This document shows positions 36,658 to 48,658 of a stretch of 64,000 nt of DNA, in pieces; the first letter of the stretch is position 1, and each line of letters starts with the position of its first letter. The notes under the pieces were generated by a model, which searched no databases, was not told the DNA's origin, and saw only the letters and a program-made list of their open reading frames with translations. Location: NCBI GenBank assembly GCA_963971535.1, contig OZ020589.1, positions 87,433,796 to 87,497,795 on the forward strand. The letters are read 5' to 3'. Made by a program: the position numbers and the translations under genes. Origin of the DNA: Notolepis coatsorum. Lineage: Eukaryota; Chordata; Actinopteri; Aulopiformes; Paralepididae.

Positions 36658-37250
36658 TTCTCTAGAGTATCGATAGCAGTACCGAGGACGTCAGAGCTTA
36701 TAAATACTCCGGTATTTTCTAATATAGTACCGGTTCCCGTTTAAAACCGGGGTCCGGGGGGCATCCCTAGGCCTGACACAGGCTGAAATAGCTTTATGCC
36801 TTGCTGTTACAGATAATATACACATTAGTGTGCGTCATCTAAGAAGACGGTTAACAAAGGCTTCAGCTTTACCGGCGGCGCAATCAAAGTGAGCTCTCAA
36901 AGAGCACCTGGCTATGGGAGGCTGCAACTCGAAACTGGCCCCTGTTAGGATCTCTGTTTAACAGTACTGTATATTTGCATATCTCGTATGTCACAAATGT
37001 AACAGTACTGTGTATACCTGTATGTAATGTACCCCCCTGAAATAAATTAATCCGTTATCACGAGAAAACGGACTTTGTTATGTCGAGATAATGAAATAAT
37101 AAGTCGTTATCACAAGAAAACGGACTTTGTTTTCTCGTGATAACGAGAAAATTATCCCGTTATCACGAGAAAACACATTAAATGAACTCGTTATCACGGG
37201 AAAATGGAGTAAATAAAATGTATGAATGTACGGCCTTCTTAGGGCTTCTG
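35297..37250. mobile_element. element with ~110-bp terminal inverted repeats, nested hAT inside
   Basis: Left end CGGAAGCCCTAAGAGGCC, right end inverted CAGAAGCCCTAAGAAGGCC. The arms continue with ACATTCATACATTTTATTTA and CTCGTGATAACGGGATAA motifs, which are internally palindromic. The centre is occupied by the hAT at 35559-36769. Superfamily uncertain. Confidence 0.75.
35559..36769 (-). mobile_element. hAT element with BED zinc-finger remnant
   Basis: Ends TAGGGATGGGTATCGTTAGG and, inverted, TAGGGATGCCCCCCGG. A 5-bp direct repeat GGCCT flanks both sides; a full 8-bp duplication is not visible. On the minus strand near 36400-36290 a frame reads RSKVWIYFTRVNADNARCHK followed by CNKTFASKGGNT, a BED zinc finger as in ZBED-type hAT transposases. 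The frame is lost afterwards, so the transposase is a decayed fragment. Confidence 0.75.
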
Positions 37251-37420
37251 TACATACTGTACCATAATTTCATATTATACTGTATCACTTTGATGTGTGT
37301 CTCTGGTTAGTTGAACTGTATTTTAGGTGAGGGTGGGGTGTGAGGGCTCCACTGAGGCTAAGGGTAGGGGTATGGTTGAGGTTAAGGGTATGGTTAAGGT
37401 AGGGGTATAGTTGAGGTTAA

Positions 37421-38392
37421 CTCATTCCCTGCCAACAAGGAGTTTACTCGTTATTGGGGCGCCATGCGTTGAACGGCAACAACGAGTAAACTCGTTATTT
37501 GGTCGTTTTTTTTCTTTTATTCGATATTTCTATTCATTATTCATCCACTGACCTCGGTGTTGCCATAGGAAAGGATTCTGAGTTTGCCAAAGTGCAATAC
37601 CGGCCGCATCCTGCTAGATGGCAGTGTCGCCCACCCTTTGAAACCTTATATCTCATCCTGTGTTACACTTAAATCCCTCCAGGCGCTAAATTTAGACGGA
37701 GTCGAGTAAATCGCTTCATCCAACCACTTCGAAACGCATCTGGCACACTCGATCTATAAGTTGTGCCAAATTATGTCCGGGACCAGATGGACACCAATAT
37801 ACTGGAAATCGCGATCAGACAATTGGAATATTATTTTTGGAATAACCCTGATCAAAGGTAAGGACTATCTGACATCAATTTCAGCTTGATCCAAACAATG
37901 TTTTCATATTGATCCAGCTGATCAGCGTGTGTAGTGTTCAACACAAATGCCATTACTGGCCATCAAAGCATAAAAAAATTACCCCCCCCCCCCCCCCCCC
38001 CCCGCCTTTCATGCATTCATGATGAAACATAATACCTATTATATACATTTGATTTGGAAATAGTAGCATGTCCAGGCAAGAAACGCCAACGCTTATAGTA
38101 GAATACACGTAGCGCCCTATAACTCAGATTTTCAGGAATTATCATGGATCACTCCTAAACTATACTTACATTCACCACGGGATAACGCACGAATGTATGC
38201 ATGAAAAAAGTATCTCATTTTTGCATGTTCGACTGAAGAAAGTCACTGTCAAATGACCATAGTATTGTCTCCATAGCTATAATATAGAATATAAATATAG
38301 CTCTCCAAACATAGTGACGCACAGTGAAAATATGCTATGGAAACCTGGCACGTTAGCCACAAGGACCAGGCTAATGGCTGGCGCCCAATGTG
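37421..38392. mobile_element. TTAA (piggyBac-like) MITE
   Basis: TTAA at 37417-37420 and 38393-38396. Ends CTCATTCCCTGCCAAC and, inverted, CACATTGGGCGCCAGCC. The interior is homologous to 9060-9773 (AACGAGTAAACTCGTTATTT, CATGCATTCATGATGAAACA). It contains a poly-C run at 37983-38003. Confidence 0.8.
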
Positions 38393-38396
38393 TTAA

Positions 38397-38989
38397 GGTA
38401 GGGGTATGGTTGAGGTTAACTTTTTAAGTGAAAATTATGACGAGTTCCATCCTTGCAGCTTGGCCAACAAGTGACGACCATTATCAGTAGTTGAAAAGGA
38501 CATTATTTAGCTAGTTTACTACAATTCATTTAATTGTTGTGTTTAAAAAAACATCCACAGCAACCGTGACAACTGATGTATCACCTGCTCGCAGTGGTTA
38601 AGCCCCAAAGCAACTTATCCCACTGGTCCAACAAACTTGTTTATATTTTAAAGTTTTCTGTATTACGATCCTAACTTGACATATTTCAATGAACAGAAGG
38701 CCACGTCCCTCAGCATACTGAGAGCTGGCTGTGCTCAGAGAGACTGCACTCACAGTAAACACTTATAACAAATCAAGTGATCTGCAGCTGACATTCCTAA
38801 AATTAACACGCCACAGCAAGCTTTTCTGACATTGATTGATATCATCACTGGTCCTTTAAGGCCCAATTGCTAAACAGGAAGTCGCATTTCACAGAATCTT
38901 TGCTGGCTTGATGCCACTGGGCTGAACTGTCCTCCGCTGAAACAGCAAACACTTTATAAAACATCAATGACTTGGAGGTTGTTAATCTG
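38397..38989. other. intron, nothing recognised
   Basis: No gene, TIR pair or tandem array identified. Confidence 0.5.
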
Positions 38990-39502
38990 CCATGATAGTA
39001 GTACTAAGGTAGAGTAAGTATGATAGTAGTGATAGTAGTACTGCAGTAGTGTAAGTGTGTTAGTAGTGATAGTAGTACTGCAGTAGTGTAAGTGTGATAG
39101 TAGTGACAGTAGTACTGTAGTAGTGTAAGTGCGATAGTAGTGACAGTAGTACTGCAGTAGGGTAAGTGTGATAGTAGTGACAGTAGTGATAGTAGTACTG
39201 CAGTAGTGTAAGTGTGATAGTAGTGACAGTAGTACTGTAAGTGCGATAGTAGTGACAGTAGTACTGCAGTAGGGTAAGTGTGATAGTAGTGACAGTAGTG
39301 ATAGTAGTACTGCAGTAGTGTAAGTGTGTTAGTAGTGATAGTAGTACTGCAGTAGTGTAAGTGTGTTAGTAGTGACAGTAGTACTGCAGTAGTGTAAGTG
39401 CGATAGTAGTGACAGTACTGCAGTAGTGTAAGTGTGACAGTAGTGACAGTAGTACTGCAGTAGTGTAAGTGTGATAGTAGTGATAGTATTACTGCAGTAG
39501 TG
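38990..39502 (+). repeat. GTAGT-rich minisatellite, block 1
   Basis: Unit of about 40-45 bp built from GTAGTACTGCAGTAGTGTAA, GTGTGATAGTAGTGA and CAGTA. Continues at 39802 after a Harbinger-like MITE. Confidence 0.93.
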
Positions 39503-39505
39503 TAA

Positions 39506-39801
39506 AGGTGCTCCCATAGTCGAGCGGACTGTACACAGAGCAGACTCCACGGAGGTCCACTGGACTCTTTGAGCTTTCATAGTCGAGCAGATCTCAGCGG
39601 ACCTCCGCGGTCTATTTCCTACATGTCTCGCGCCAGTTTACACCTCGCGCCAGTTTGTGTGACACCAAGTGGGCGCCGCGGACGTCCGCGTGTCAGAAAA
39701 TAGGAGCTTCGCACTTGCACTCTGCTGTGGGTCTGCTTTGACTCCCTTTGAGTCTGCGGGAGTCTGCTCTGTGTACAGTCCGCTCGACTATGGGCGGGCC
39801 T
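39506..39801. mobile_element. PIF/Harbinger-like MITE (296 bp)
   Basis: Near-perfect ~44-bp inverted ends: left AGGTGCTCCCATAGTCGAGC, right inverted AGGCCCGCCCATAGTCGAGC, both continuing GGACTGTACACAGAGCAGAC. Flanked by a 3-bp TAA duplication (39503-39505, 39802-39804), as expected for Harbinger insertions. GC-rich, non-coding. Inserted in the minisatellite. Confidence 0.82.
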
Positions 39802-40010
39802 TAAGTGTGATAGTAGTGACAGTAGTACTGCAGTAGGGTAAGTGTGATAGTAGTGACAGTAGCACTGCAGTAGTGTAAGTGTGATAGTAGTGACAGTAGC
39901 ACTGCAGTAGTGTAAGTGTGACAGTAGTGACAGTAGTGGTAGTAGTATTGCAGTAGGGTAAGTGTGACAGTAGTGAAAGTAGTGATATTAGTACTGCAGT
40001 AGTGTAAGGA
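39802..40010 (+). repeat. GTAGT-rich minisatellite, block 2, adjoining exon 6 donor
   Basis: Continues block 1 and ends about 9 bp from the exon 6 boundary. In gene orientation the intron reads gtaagcattcc and then TTACACTACTGCAGTAC units. Confidence 0.92.
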
Positions 40011-40018
40011 ATGCTTAC

Positions 40019-40066
40019 CTTGATGTCTCTGTGCATTTTGCCCTTGTTGTGCAGATAGTACAACCC
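40019..40066 (-). CDS. map4k3: map4k3-like exon 6 (catalytic loop, HRD motif)
   Basis: This 48-bp exon (16 codons, phase 0 at both ends) has acceptor tctccacag and donor gtaagcatt. The peptide is GLYYLHNKGKMHRDIK. HRD is the catalytic-loop motif with the proton-acceptor Asp and the following Lys. The catalytic-loop Asn of HRDxKxxN belongs to the next exon (GANILL...), which I could not find. A minisatellite begins within about 10 nt of the donor. Confidence 0.97.
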
Positions 40067-40199
40067 CTGTGGAGAAGGCAAATACACCAAATGACTCATC
40101 AATATCTGGTACATACATATGTCCTATTGGCCTATATGACGTCTGTGTTTAATTGTTTGCCTTCTTCACATTAGCATCAGCATGCGTCTCAATCTTGTG

Positions 40200-40655
40200 A
40201 ACTACAGGGGGCAGCGACAGCGACTGCTACCAGACATTGACCTGGGACTTATAGGAACCCAAGGAGGACAACCTACACTACCATAGGCTTACTGCACCTT
40301 ATGTGGACACTGCGATACTGTGATACTGTGAATAATGTATATTTCAGTGGATACCGTGATACTGTGAATAATGTATACTCAGTAGATAGTAAATTATAAC
40401 ACTACCTCACGCATACTGCACCTTATGTGACACTGTGAATAATGTGAATATTCTTCAGCTAGTCAGATAGTAAATTATATTGACCATATTGACCAAATTG
40501 TTTACACTGCCTGTGTTGTTTTTACTACCTGTACACTGTGTTGTTTACTACCTGTACCCCCCCCCCCCCACTCCCCCCCCCCCCATGCTGCTATGATGCC
40601 TGAATTTACCCAAGGGGATCAATAAAGGAATATCTTATCTTATCTTATCTTATCA
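40200..40655 (+). mobile_element. LINE 3' UTR remnant with (TCTTA)n tail
   Basis: Ends CTGAATTTACCCAAGGGGAT, CAATAAAGGAATA and (TCTTA)n, the usual 3' end of a fish LINE. Upstream are TTATGTGGACACTGCGATAC-type short duplications and a poly-C tract at 40557-40584. Confidence 0.65.
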
Positions 40656-40730
40656 CGTAGGGCATGGAGGACACAGGAAAGAGGGACATTCTGAGATGAA
40701 AGCACTGAGTAGGAAAGATGCCAACCGTAC

Positions 40731-40786
40731 CTGTAATGTCTCCCGTGACACGTAAGCTATTTGCGACTCAGTGAGTGGCCCGGTTA
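40731..40786 (-). CDS. map4k3: map4k3-like exon 5 (alphaE region)
   Basis: This 56-bp exon has acceptor ctccttccag (preceded by a long CT tract) and donor gtacgg. It starts with TA, completing the Val codon begun in exon 4, and ends in phase 0 on CAG (Gln). The peptide is VTGPLTESQIAYVSRETLQ, matching the MAP4K segment before GLYYLH. Both phases fit the neighbouring exons exactly (44137-44201 upstream, 40019-40066 downstream). Confidence 0.96.
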
Positions 40787-41109
40787 CTGGAAGGAGAGGA
40801 GAGAGAAACACAAGCAGAAGGTAAGACGTTGAGTCTCTCAGACACAATCAATCATCTGCCTCTTCCCATTACCCTGTTCGGTCGGGCTACAGGAAAAGAC
40901 ACATCGGACGGTCACGGAGCTGAAATACACATGAAAGCACAAGAGTCGAGAGGAGAAGACGTTGCCTCTGACGTCCTTCCCAGTGGTTAGCAACAGGTGT
41001 GCTGATTGATTCCAATCGGTATAAATTAATGGTCCCTTTTCACGGCACCGGGAGTTGTCACAGACGGGTGAAAAGAAACAAACAAGAAGACATACATTAT
41101 ATTGAGCCA

Positions 41110-41338
41110 CATATAAGACCAAGCTGATTATAAGACCACCCTGATTATAAGATCACCCTGATTATAAAACCACCCTGATTATAAGACCCAGATTATAAAA
41201 CCACCCCGATTATAAAACTACCCTGATTATAAGATCACCCTGATTATAAGACCCAGATTATAAAACCACCCTGATTATAAAACCACCCTGATTATAAGAT
41301 CACCCTGATTATAAGATCACCCTGATTATAAGACCACC
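41110..41338 (+). repeat. 18-bp minisatellite, block 1
   Basis: Units of ACCACCCTGATTATAAGA / AAACC type. Resumes at 41641. Confidence 0.92.
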
Positions 41339-41640
41339 AGACGTGCCACAAAGAAATGGCTAGCCAGTGAAGTATAAAATAGCCACGTCTAGGAAGGAGA
41401 GGGTAGGCATGTTTTATGGGGTTGCTATATGTTTTATTATGATGCTCTGTTTTTTATTATGATGATCTATGTTTTATTATGATGCTCTATGTTTTATTAT
41501 GATGCTCTGTTTTATTATGATTCTCTATGTTATTATGATGTCTGTCCATGTCCAAAATCAGGGACCATGATGGAAATAAGTGCTTGCCCTTTCTCATGTT
41601 TTTATCCCTTGGATGCTGTCTTTTTCTCCACAATAAAAAT
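41339..41640 (+). mobile_element. insert in 18-bp minisatellite, probable retroposon 3' end
   Basis: Contains about six copies of a TATGTTTTATTATGATGCTC unit and ends TCTCCACAATAAAAATCAAT, resembling a retroposon 3' end. No identifiable protein. Confidence 0.45.
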
Positions 41641-41910
41641 CAATCACCCTGATTATAAGACCCTGATTATAGGACCCTGATTATAAGACCACCCTGATTA
41701 TAAGACCCTGATTATAAGACCCTGATTATAGGACCCTGATTATAAGACCACCCTGATTATAAGACCCACATTATAAGACCACCCTGATTATAAGATCCTG
41801 ATTATAAGACCACCCTGATTATAAGACCTTGATTATAAGACCACCCTGATTATAAGATCCTGATTATAAGACCACCCTGATTATAAGACCTTGATTATAA
41901 GACAACCCCG
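41641..41910 (+). repeat. 18-bp minisatellite, block 2
   Basis: ACCCTGATTATAAGACC units with shorter 12-bp variants (GACCCTGATTAT). Confidence 0.92.
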
Positions 41911-41959
41911 ATTGCTCTACTGCCCTGTATCACATCGGACTAAAACAAAAATAAAATGT

Positions 41960-42712
41960 AAACAAAGTGCCTGAGGAGGTGGGGGTTGCGGAGATGTGGG
42001 AGGGGCCTGGGGAGGTGGGGGTTGCAGAGATGTGGGAGGGGCCTGGGGACTCTATCTTGGGCAAGTCTCAGCAGCAGCAGCAGGGGTGGATATGTGGGTG
42101 GCAGTATCTGACCGGTGGCAGCATTACAGTGGCTTAATGAGGGCTAAAGGATGGGCATTCAGAGCCACATCAACACAGGTTGTGTGGCAGGCACCGCTAA
42201 AGACCGAGCGACTCAAACGATTTACCAAGGAAGAAGAGAAAGAAAGAAAACTGACCTTTAAGATGGGGGGGGGGGGGGGGGGGGGGTTGGTTCAGTCTTC
42301 TCAAAATAAAAAATTATCTTTCTATTGCTGCTGTCCTCTCCATGCCTTGTTTGGGTCAAGGGGTTTTTGCTCTCAATTATCTTTATTTACATTTACGCTC
42401 GTAGGCAGGAACGTATTTGCCAACATTTAGAAGTTAGCAGGCTAAACTGCTAACGTTAACAACTACTAACAACAACATGGTCCCGCCATCTAATCTGCCG
42501 CCCTGGCAACAGTGACAGAAACACGAGTTTTGCTTGTTTATTATAGAAATATAAAAACAACGTTTCTGAGAGTATGAGCCAGTCCTATATCCGACAGGAC
42601 CAGAGTGGTTGAACCGACCGAGGGGCCGACATCTTTAGAGCCCTGCGTCCTTGCCAGCGTTCTGGATTAGAAGCCTTCATGAAGCCTTACTTCGCCCGGT
42701 GGATTTGAGTAA
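41960..42712. other. G-rich duplication and unrecognised intron
   Basis: Tandem duplication GAGGTGGGGGTTGCGGAGAT / GTGGGAGGGGCCTGG at 41974-42056 and a poly-G run at 42265-42286. The 144-codon frame across this region has no recognisable domain and includes the poly-G, so I do not call a gene. Confidence 0.5.
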
Positions 42713-43004
<292 letters not shown>

Positions 43005-43439
43005 TGATTTCTATAGCGCTATTCTAGAAGAGAAGATGTCCCCCAAACTGCAGAGGTTGGAGTTGGTGGGCTTTGTAGATGAAGACATTAATCACTACCA
43101 AAATCCGTTACGCACCTGCTATATCAAATATTACTGCTTGTTTGAAGCTCCATGCAACACTAGAATCCTAGTGATTTGAGGCAGAACATCTAGAGAAATC
43201 CTTGTCGCTCTCTTCATAAAACCTTATACCCCCCAAACCTGTAGCCCAACAACTGTCCCCATATGAGTGAGAGTTCACCAGCAATGTTCTCAAATAGAAC
43301 CGGCGATCATCTCCTTCAGAGAGTTCTAAAGGTCTAGGTTAGACCAAAGTGGTTTGAACCGATCAAGGGACTGACATGGCCATCCTTAATATCCATCTGC
43401 TAAATATCCCATCCCACTGAATTGTTATTTCTATTCTAA

Positions 43440-43776
43440 TTAGTGTATATACTTGACCACATATTGCACAGTTGTACAGCCCTGGCCTATTTAAATGTTT
43501 TACTTATAACTATATTATATTGTGCTTATATTTAATTGAGTTTATATCCCATCTTATTTTAGTCCACCTCTTTATTTTAGAGTTGTACAGCCCTGGCCTA
43601 TTTTTTATTTCATAATTCTATTCTATTGTTCTTCTATCTTCATTTAGTTCATATTTCATTTTATTCCACCTTTTTATTTTATTATCTGTCTGTTAATGTT
43701 GCACTGAAAATGACCAAAGCATATTCCTTGTATGTCAAAACGACTTGGCAATAAAGACCTCTGTTTCTGATTGTTA
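43440..43776 (+). mobile_element. LINE 3' UTR remnant
   Basis: Ends TTCCTTGTATGTCAAAACGA, CTTGGCAATAAAGACC and TCTGTTTCTGATTG, the classic fish jockey/Rex-type 3' end. Contains a ~110-bp internal duplication (AGTTGTACAGCCCTGGCCTA at 43470 and 43581). Confidence 0.65.
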
Positions 43777-43813
43777 GAGCCCCGTGTTCTCACTAAAAAC
43801 AATCGGTGTAAAG

Positions 43814-44107
43814 TAGGGATGCTCGATAATTTACTGATACACCGATATTGTCCAACTCTTAATTTCCGATACCGATATCAACCGATACTGATATATGCAG
43901 GGTCCCCCCCCCCAAAACGGAATAATTTCAGGTAATTAACATTACATATCTCTTGTTGTGGAATTAACATAACAGTATGCATACTTTTCACAATAAATAA
44001 ATAAAAATAAAAAATTTTTAAAACAGATACCGATATTTTCCGATATCACATTTTAATGCCAATATCGGCCGATAATATCGGTAGGCCAATAATAACTGAC
44101 ATCCCTA
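43814..44107. mobile_element. hAT MITE (~294 bp)
   Basis: Ends TAGGGATGCTCGATAATTTA and, inverted, TAGGGATGTCAGTTATTATT. The interior is rich in CCGATACCGATATC motifs. Target duplication not clear. It lies 30 bp beyond the exon 4 donor. Confidence 0.75.
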
Positions 44108-44136
44108 AGGGTAAAACCCGGGGTTTATGTGCTCAC

Positions 44137-44201
44137 CGTGATATATGTCTTGCAAGGATCCTCCTCCGCAGTACTCCATACATATCCATAATTTATCTCG
44201 C
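44137..44201 (-). CDS. map4k3: map4k3-like exon 4 (hinge region)
   Basis: This 65-bp exon is bounded by acceptor cttttcag and donor gtgagc. It begins with G completing AG|G (Arg) and ends with G, the first base of a Val codon completed by the next exon. The peptide is [20 protein letters not shown] followed by H. The MEYC...GGSL stretch is the hinge and the start of alphaD typical of MAP4Ks. It was recognised by splice consensus and homology, because the open frame around it is short. The acceptor is flanked by ordinary pyrimidine-rich intron, and a hAT-type MITE (43814-44107) lies about 30 bp beyond the donor. Confidence 0.96.
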
Positions 44202-44864
<663 letters not shown>

Positions 44865-45358
44865 AAATCATAGCGTTTGTTTTATACTGCTTGGAGAATC
44901 AGAAGGGTGGGGTTCTCTGCGACAGTGCAATTCGGGTTTTTGAGGTCGATATCCAATATTTGCTCCCACCTGCAGGTGGCTGTAAAGGTTTTTCTTTACA
45001 TTGGCAGTGTGTGTAACTGGGAGTATTACACACAGTATCACACACAGTATTACACACGGTGTTACACACAGTATCACAGACCCATCTTCTGATTTACAAA
45101 AAGCATGCTTTGAAAAAAGAGGCCCATTTATTGCATTGAAGATATTGTTTCACACTGAAATGTAGCGTCTGTGCATTTGATACAGAGATAAACATCATCT
45201 GTCTCACAGCACGTATTAGGGCGTGTGTCCATATAGCGTTCTTTACTGGCAGAAGAACGCTGGGGAGCGCTGGCAGAGCGCTGGGGAGTGCTGGGATGAA
45301 GCACTTGCAGTGAGAATAAAAAAAACACATCTATGGCAACAATGTAGCCGTCACCAAC

Positions 45359-45480
45359 CAGTGTTGTAGGACTCGAGTCCTGGACTGATTTTCAGCACTC
45401 GTGACTCGACTTGAGCACTGATGCCTCGGACTTGGACTTGAGCACTGATGACTCGGACTTGAGCATTGACTGCATTCAGA
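45359..45480 (+). mobile_element. hAT-like terminus (CAGTGTTGTAG type)
   Basis: CAGTGTTGTAGGACTCGAGT followed by GACTCGGACTTGAGCAC repeats. Same family as the end at 11511. Right end not found. Confidence 0.55.
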
Positions 45481-45596
45481 CTCTGAGAAATACAGTTTTT
45501 ATTTTTTATTTTTGTAATAGGCCCTAATCATTTGGCATACGATATTGATGGCTATATTAATACAGTAACATTATTTAATTTCATGCAAGGGCATGT

Positions 45597-46010
45597 TTAA
45601 CACATTGCCCGCCGGGCATAGTGCCCATCTCATACCCCTCTCTGCCACCGTTAAAAGCCTATGGAGATGTTTACCTTCTTTGCAAGGCTATAACTTTTTA
45701 AATTGTATTGCTATATTGACATTACTATGGCCCATTCAACATCGATTATCTATCGTTCAGGATGTGGGAACGTTATACTTTTTCATTAATACATTGTTGT
45801 GTTAATACCGTCTAGAATATGAGTATGTTTTTAATCTTTTCTGCTGTAATTCCAAAAACGCTAGTTATAGGCCCAAACGCATATGATAGATTATCGATTG
45901 CCGTTTCTTTCCCATACACGCTATATAAAAAAATTCAAATGTATATGATCGGTATACATTATGCTTCATCATGCGTGGAGGAAAGGGGGGGGTCGTTATA
46001 TATATATATT
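45597..46010 (+). mobile_element. TTAA (piggyBac-like) element, left part only
   Basis: TTAA at 45597-45600 then CACATTGCCCGCCGGGC. The interior resembles the other TTAA elements (AATGTATATGATCGG). The right end appears lost where an (AT)n tract and a hAT terminus begin. Confidence 0.6.
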
Positions 46011-46021
46011 ATATATATATA

Positions 46022-46137
46022 TATTTTTTGTGATTCATTTAGATTATAATCGATTCTAACATATTCAAATCGATGCATCGAATCGAACACATTAGAATCG
46101 ATGCATTTCGATTAATCGATGCATCGTTACACCCCTA
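46022..46137 (-). mobile_element. hAT terminus (TAGGGGTGTAACGATGCATC)
   Basis: On the minus strand the end reads TAGGGGTGTAACGATGCATC with repeated ATCGATGCATCG motifs. Its partner is not visible. Confidence 0.6.
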
Positions 46138-46432
46138 ACTCAAAAGCATAATTTTTCTCCCTTTGGATTTCAGGCTGTGTTGGCTTGGCTCCGCCCATAA
46201 GCACTTTGAGTGACAGTCATCCACACAGTCTGCGACTGGCACAGAGAGAGATAGAGAGAGATTGAGGGGGATACTAATTAATATCGCCGTGGGGGGGGGG
46301 GCATAATCCCACGGGACAATGCATTGGTAACTTGTTTCAAATGACAATATATACCTCTGTGATTATTATTGTACGGATCGGAATACGGGCGTGCGCGTGG
46401 GAGCATGCGCAAAGATATTACAGTGATATGCT

Positions 46433-46770
46433 AGTGCTCCCAGCTGCGAGGGAGAGAGAGAGATAGAGAGGGAGAGAGAGAGAGGGACACACTGAGCATT
46501 TACACACAACCTGTGTAAATGCTCCGTGTGTGTGAGAGAAGACGGGTCCCTCTCCCTCCCTCTCTCTATCTCTCTCTCCTCTCTCTCGCTCGCTCGTTCT
46601 CTGCCTCGCAGTCAAAACCCGTTTGAGGAAGTGTCGGGTTACACTATGCGCTAGAACCCCTCTCTCTCCCTCTCTCTATCTCTCTCTCCTCTCTCTCGCT
46701 CGCTCGTTCTCTGCCTCGCAGTCAAAACCCGTTTGAGGAAGTGTCGGGTTACACTATGCGCTACAACCAT
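46433..46770. repeat. GA/CT inverted repeat plus 110-bp tandem duplication
   Basis: The left arm GCTGCGAGGGAGAGAGAG pairs with a right arm ending CTCTGCCTCGCAG; an inner hairpin GAGCATTTACACA / TGTGTAAATGCTC lies at 46494-46524. The right arm and its flank (GTCAAAACCCGTTTGAGG, TCGGGTTACACTATGCGCTA) are duplicated with a 110-bp period. Confidence 0.75.
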
Positions 46771-47366
46771 AGAGCCAATCAGATCACAATCTTCAGCTTC
46801 ATCAGCTACATGCTACGTCACATTGCGAGTCAAATCAGAATGACCTAATTCACTGGAGGAGATTGTCTCAACTGAATTAGAGCAATCCGCCAATATGGTA
46901 ATTAGAGACACAGACCCATTGATTGATTGACAGACCCCATATTGCTATAAAACAATGCTAAACACTGGAAAAAGCCATTTATAATGCACAGGACCTTTAA
47001 ATATAATAATATTTTATTATATACTTATACTTAGTTCCACCTAGGCTTGCCGCGGTAGTCAGTCAGTGATAACGGTGTCATTCTTGTGTTCAGGAATCCA
47101 CTTGAGTAAATTAATTGCCTAGTGCCCCCTCCCCCCACCGGTCTATACTTTCACTTTCACTTCTAGAGTAGATTTTACTACACGTGAAGCAGAGACATTA
47201 TTACACAACAATGGCAGAGGATTTATCAATATTCTGGATTTAAACACCGCAGCTCGACTGGAGAGGAGCTCAGAGGACCAGTCCAGACCAGAAAAAGTAT
47301 GTTTGCGTTTGTTTCTCTCTCTCGGATCAACTGTGAAGGGAAAGTAGCGCGGAACACGTTGGTGTA

Positions 47367-47404
<38 letters not shown>

Positions 47405-48351
47405 TTTCCATTGGTTAACATTATTGGGCGAACAACAAAAACAATGAACATTTTCAGCCTTGTGTAATGACCCTGCTGTGTTACAAACATATCATTAGGG
47501 ATGGGAATCGAAAACAGGCGAACAGTTAAATACATTTATTTCATAATTTATTATTCTAATTATTCATTAAATATGTCGTTTCTGATTACCAAAAATCATT
47601 ATTTAAATGTTCCCTTTTTTACATTTTTTTTTTACTATGAACAAACATCGTTTTTATATAAGTACATCAACTGACAAAAAAAATACATACCGTATTAATA
47701 ATTCTGTTGAAATAATAATTTTAGCAGTGATTTGGACCAAACAATAATACATTTAATATTTTGCCTGCCTGACACCACAGTTCGCCCTTTGCTTTTTATT
47801 AGTGTATTCGTGTAGTTATTAGTGTATTTGTGCCCTCATACTGCTCCTGTCTCTTGCGGGTAGACAGGCAGGCAGCTTCGGTGTCAGGTTACAAGCAGAG
47901 TGGTAAATATGACTGGGTGTGATTGGTTGTCTGAATATGCGCTCGGCGCACCGCTCTGGAAAGTTCAGAAAGTTTCAACTCTCTAGGCTGTGTGCGGCCG
48001 CATAAAAAAGCTGAAAGGCGCTGAAAAAAAAGCCGACTGCAGCGCATTTCCTATAGGCGGCCGCAAGCTCCCTCCCCATTGAAATACATTGAAAAAAGAC
48101 GCGTGCGGTCATAAATATGAGGCAGGTGGATCCGCGCCCTTAGTCACACGCCAAGTGGTCTGTTTCCAGTCGCAAAGCCCTGGTCCAAACCATATGCATT
48201 TGTAGATATCCTCATATCTCCTGTTTTCTGTCTTGTACATTAGATATCTTCATCTCTGTTTTCCATGGTGTTCTTGTATACTATACATGCTGAGTACTAC
48301 TATATACTATACTATTCACAGCGACTATTACAGTATATATACTACTACTTA
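46771..48351. other. intron with small repeats
   Basis: (TG)n at 47371-47402. A hAT-like terminus TAGGGATGGGAATCGAAAAC starts at 47496 with no matching end. No gene recognised. Confidence 0.5.
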
Positions 48352-48359
48352 GTGTAAGT

Positions 48360-48567
48360 TAGGGCTGGGCAATTAATCAATATTATCGATTAATTCGAAT
48401 TAATGATTTAGGACGATTTTGAAAATTTTAAATATATTAAAAAAAAAATTTAAAATTTAAATTTAAGAGTCACCTTTTATTTTACAAAAAGTGATGTTTG
48501 GTGAAAGTTAGATTTGCACTTTATTAATCCCAATAGGGAAATTCATTCTTGTTTGATCAAGAGTAAC

Positions 48568-48658
<91 letters not shown>

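Larger units (their letters stand above)
33775..37290. repeat. ~66-bp tandem array, broken by insertions
   Basis: Unit contains AAGATTTAGCATGATTCATT, CTGCTATGCTAC and TTCATGATATATACTGT. Blocks at 33775-33880, 34650-34901 and a last partial copy at about 37251-37290. The gaps hold 33881-34649 (fragments of other repeats), the MITE at 34902 and the inverted-repeat element at 35297. Confidence 0.85.

Noticed and set aside
41996..42430. 144-aa plus-strand open frame
   Set aside because: Crosses a poly-G run and a tandem duplication, with no recognisable domain or splice support.
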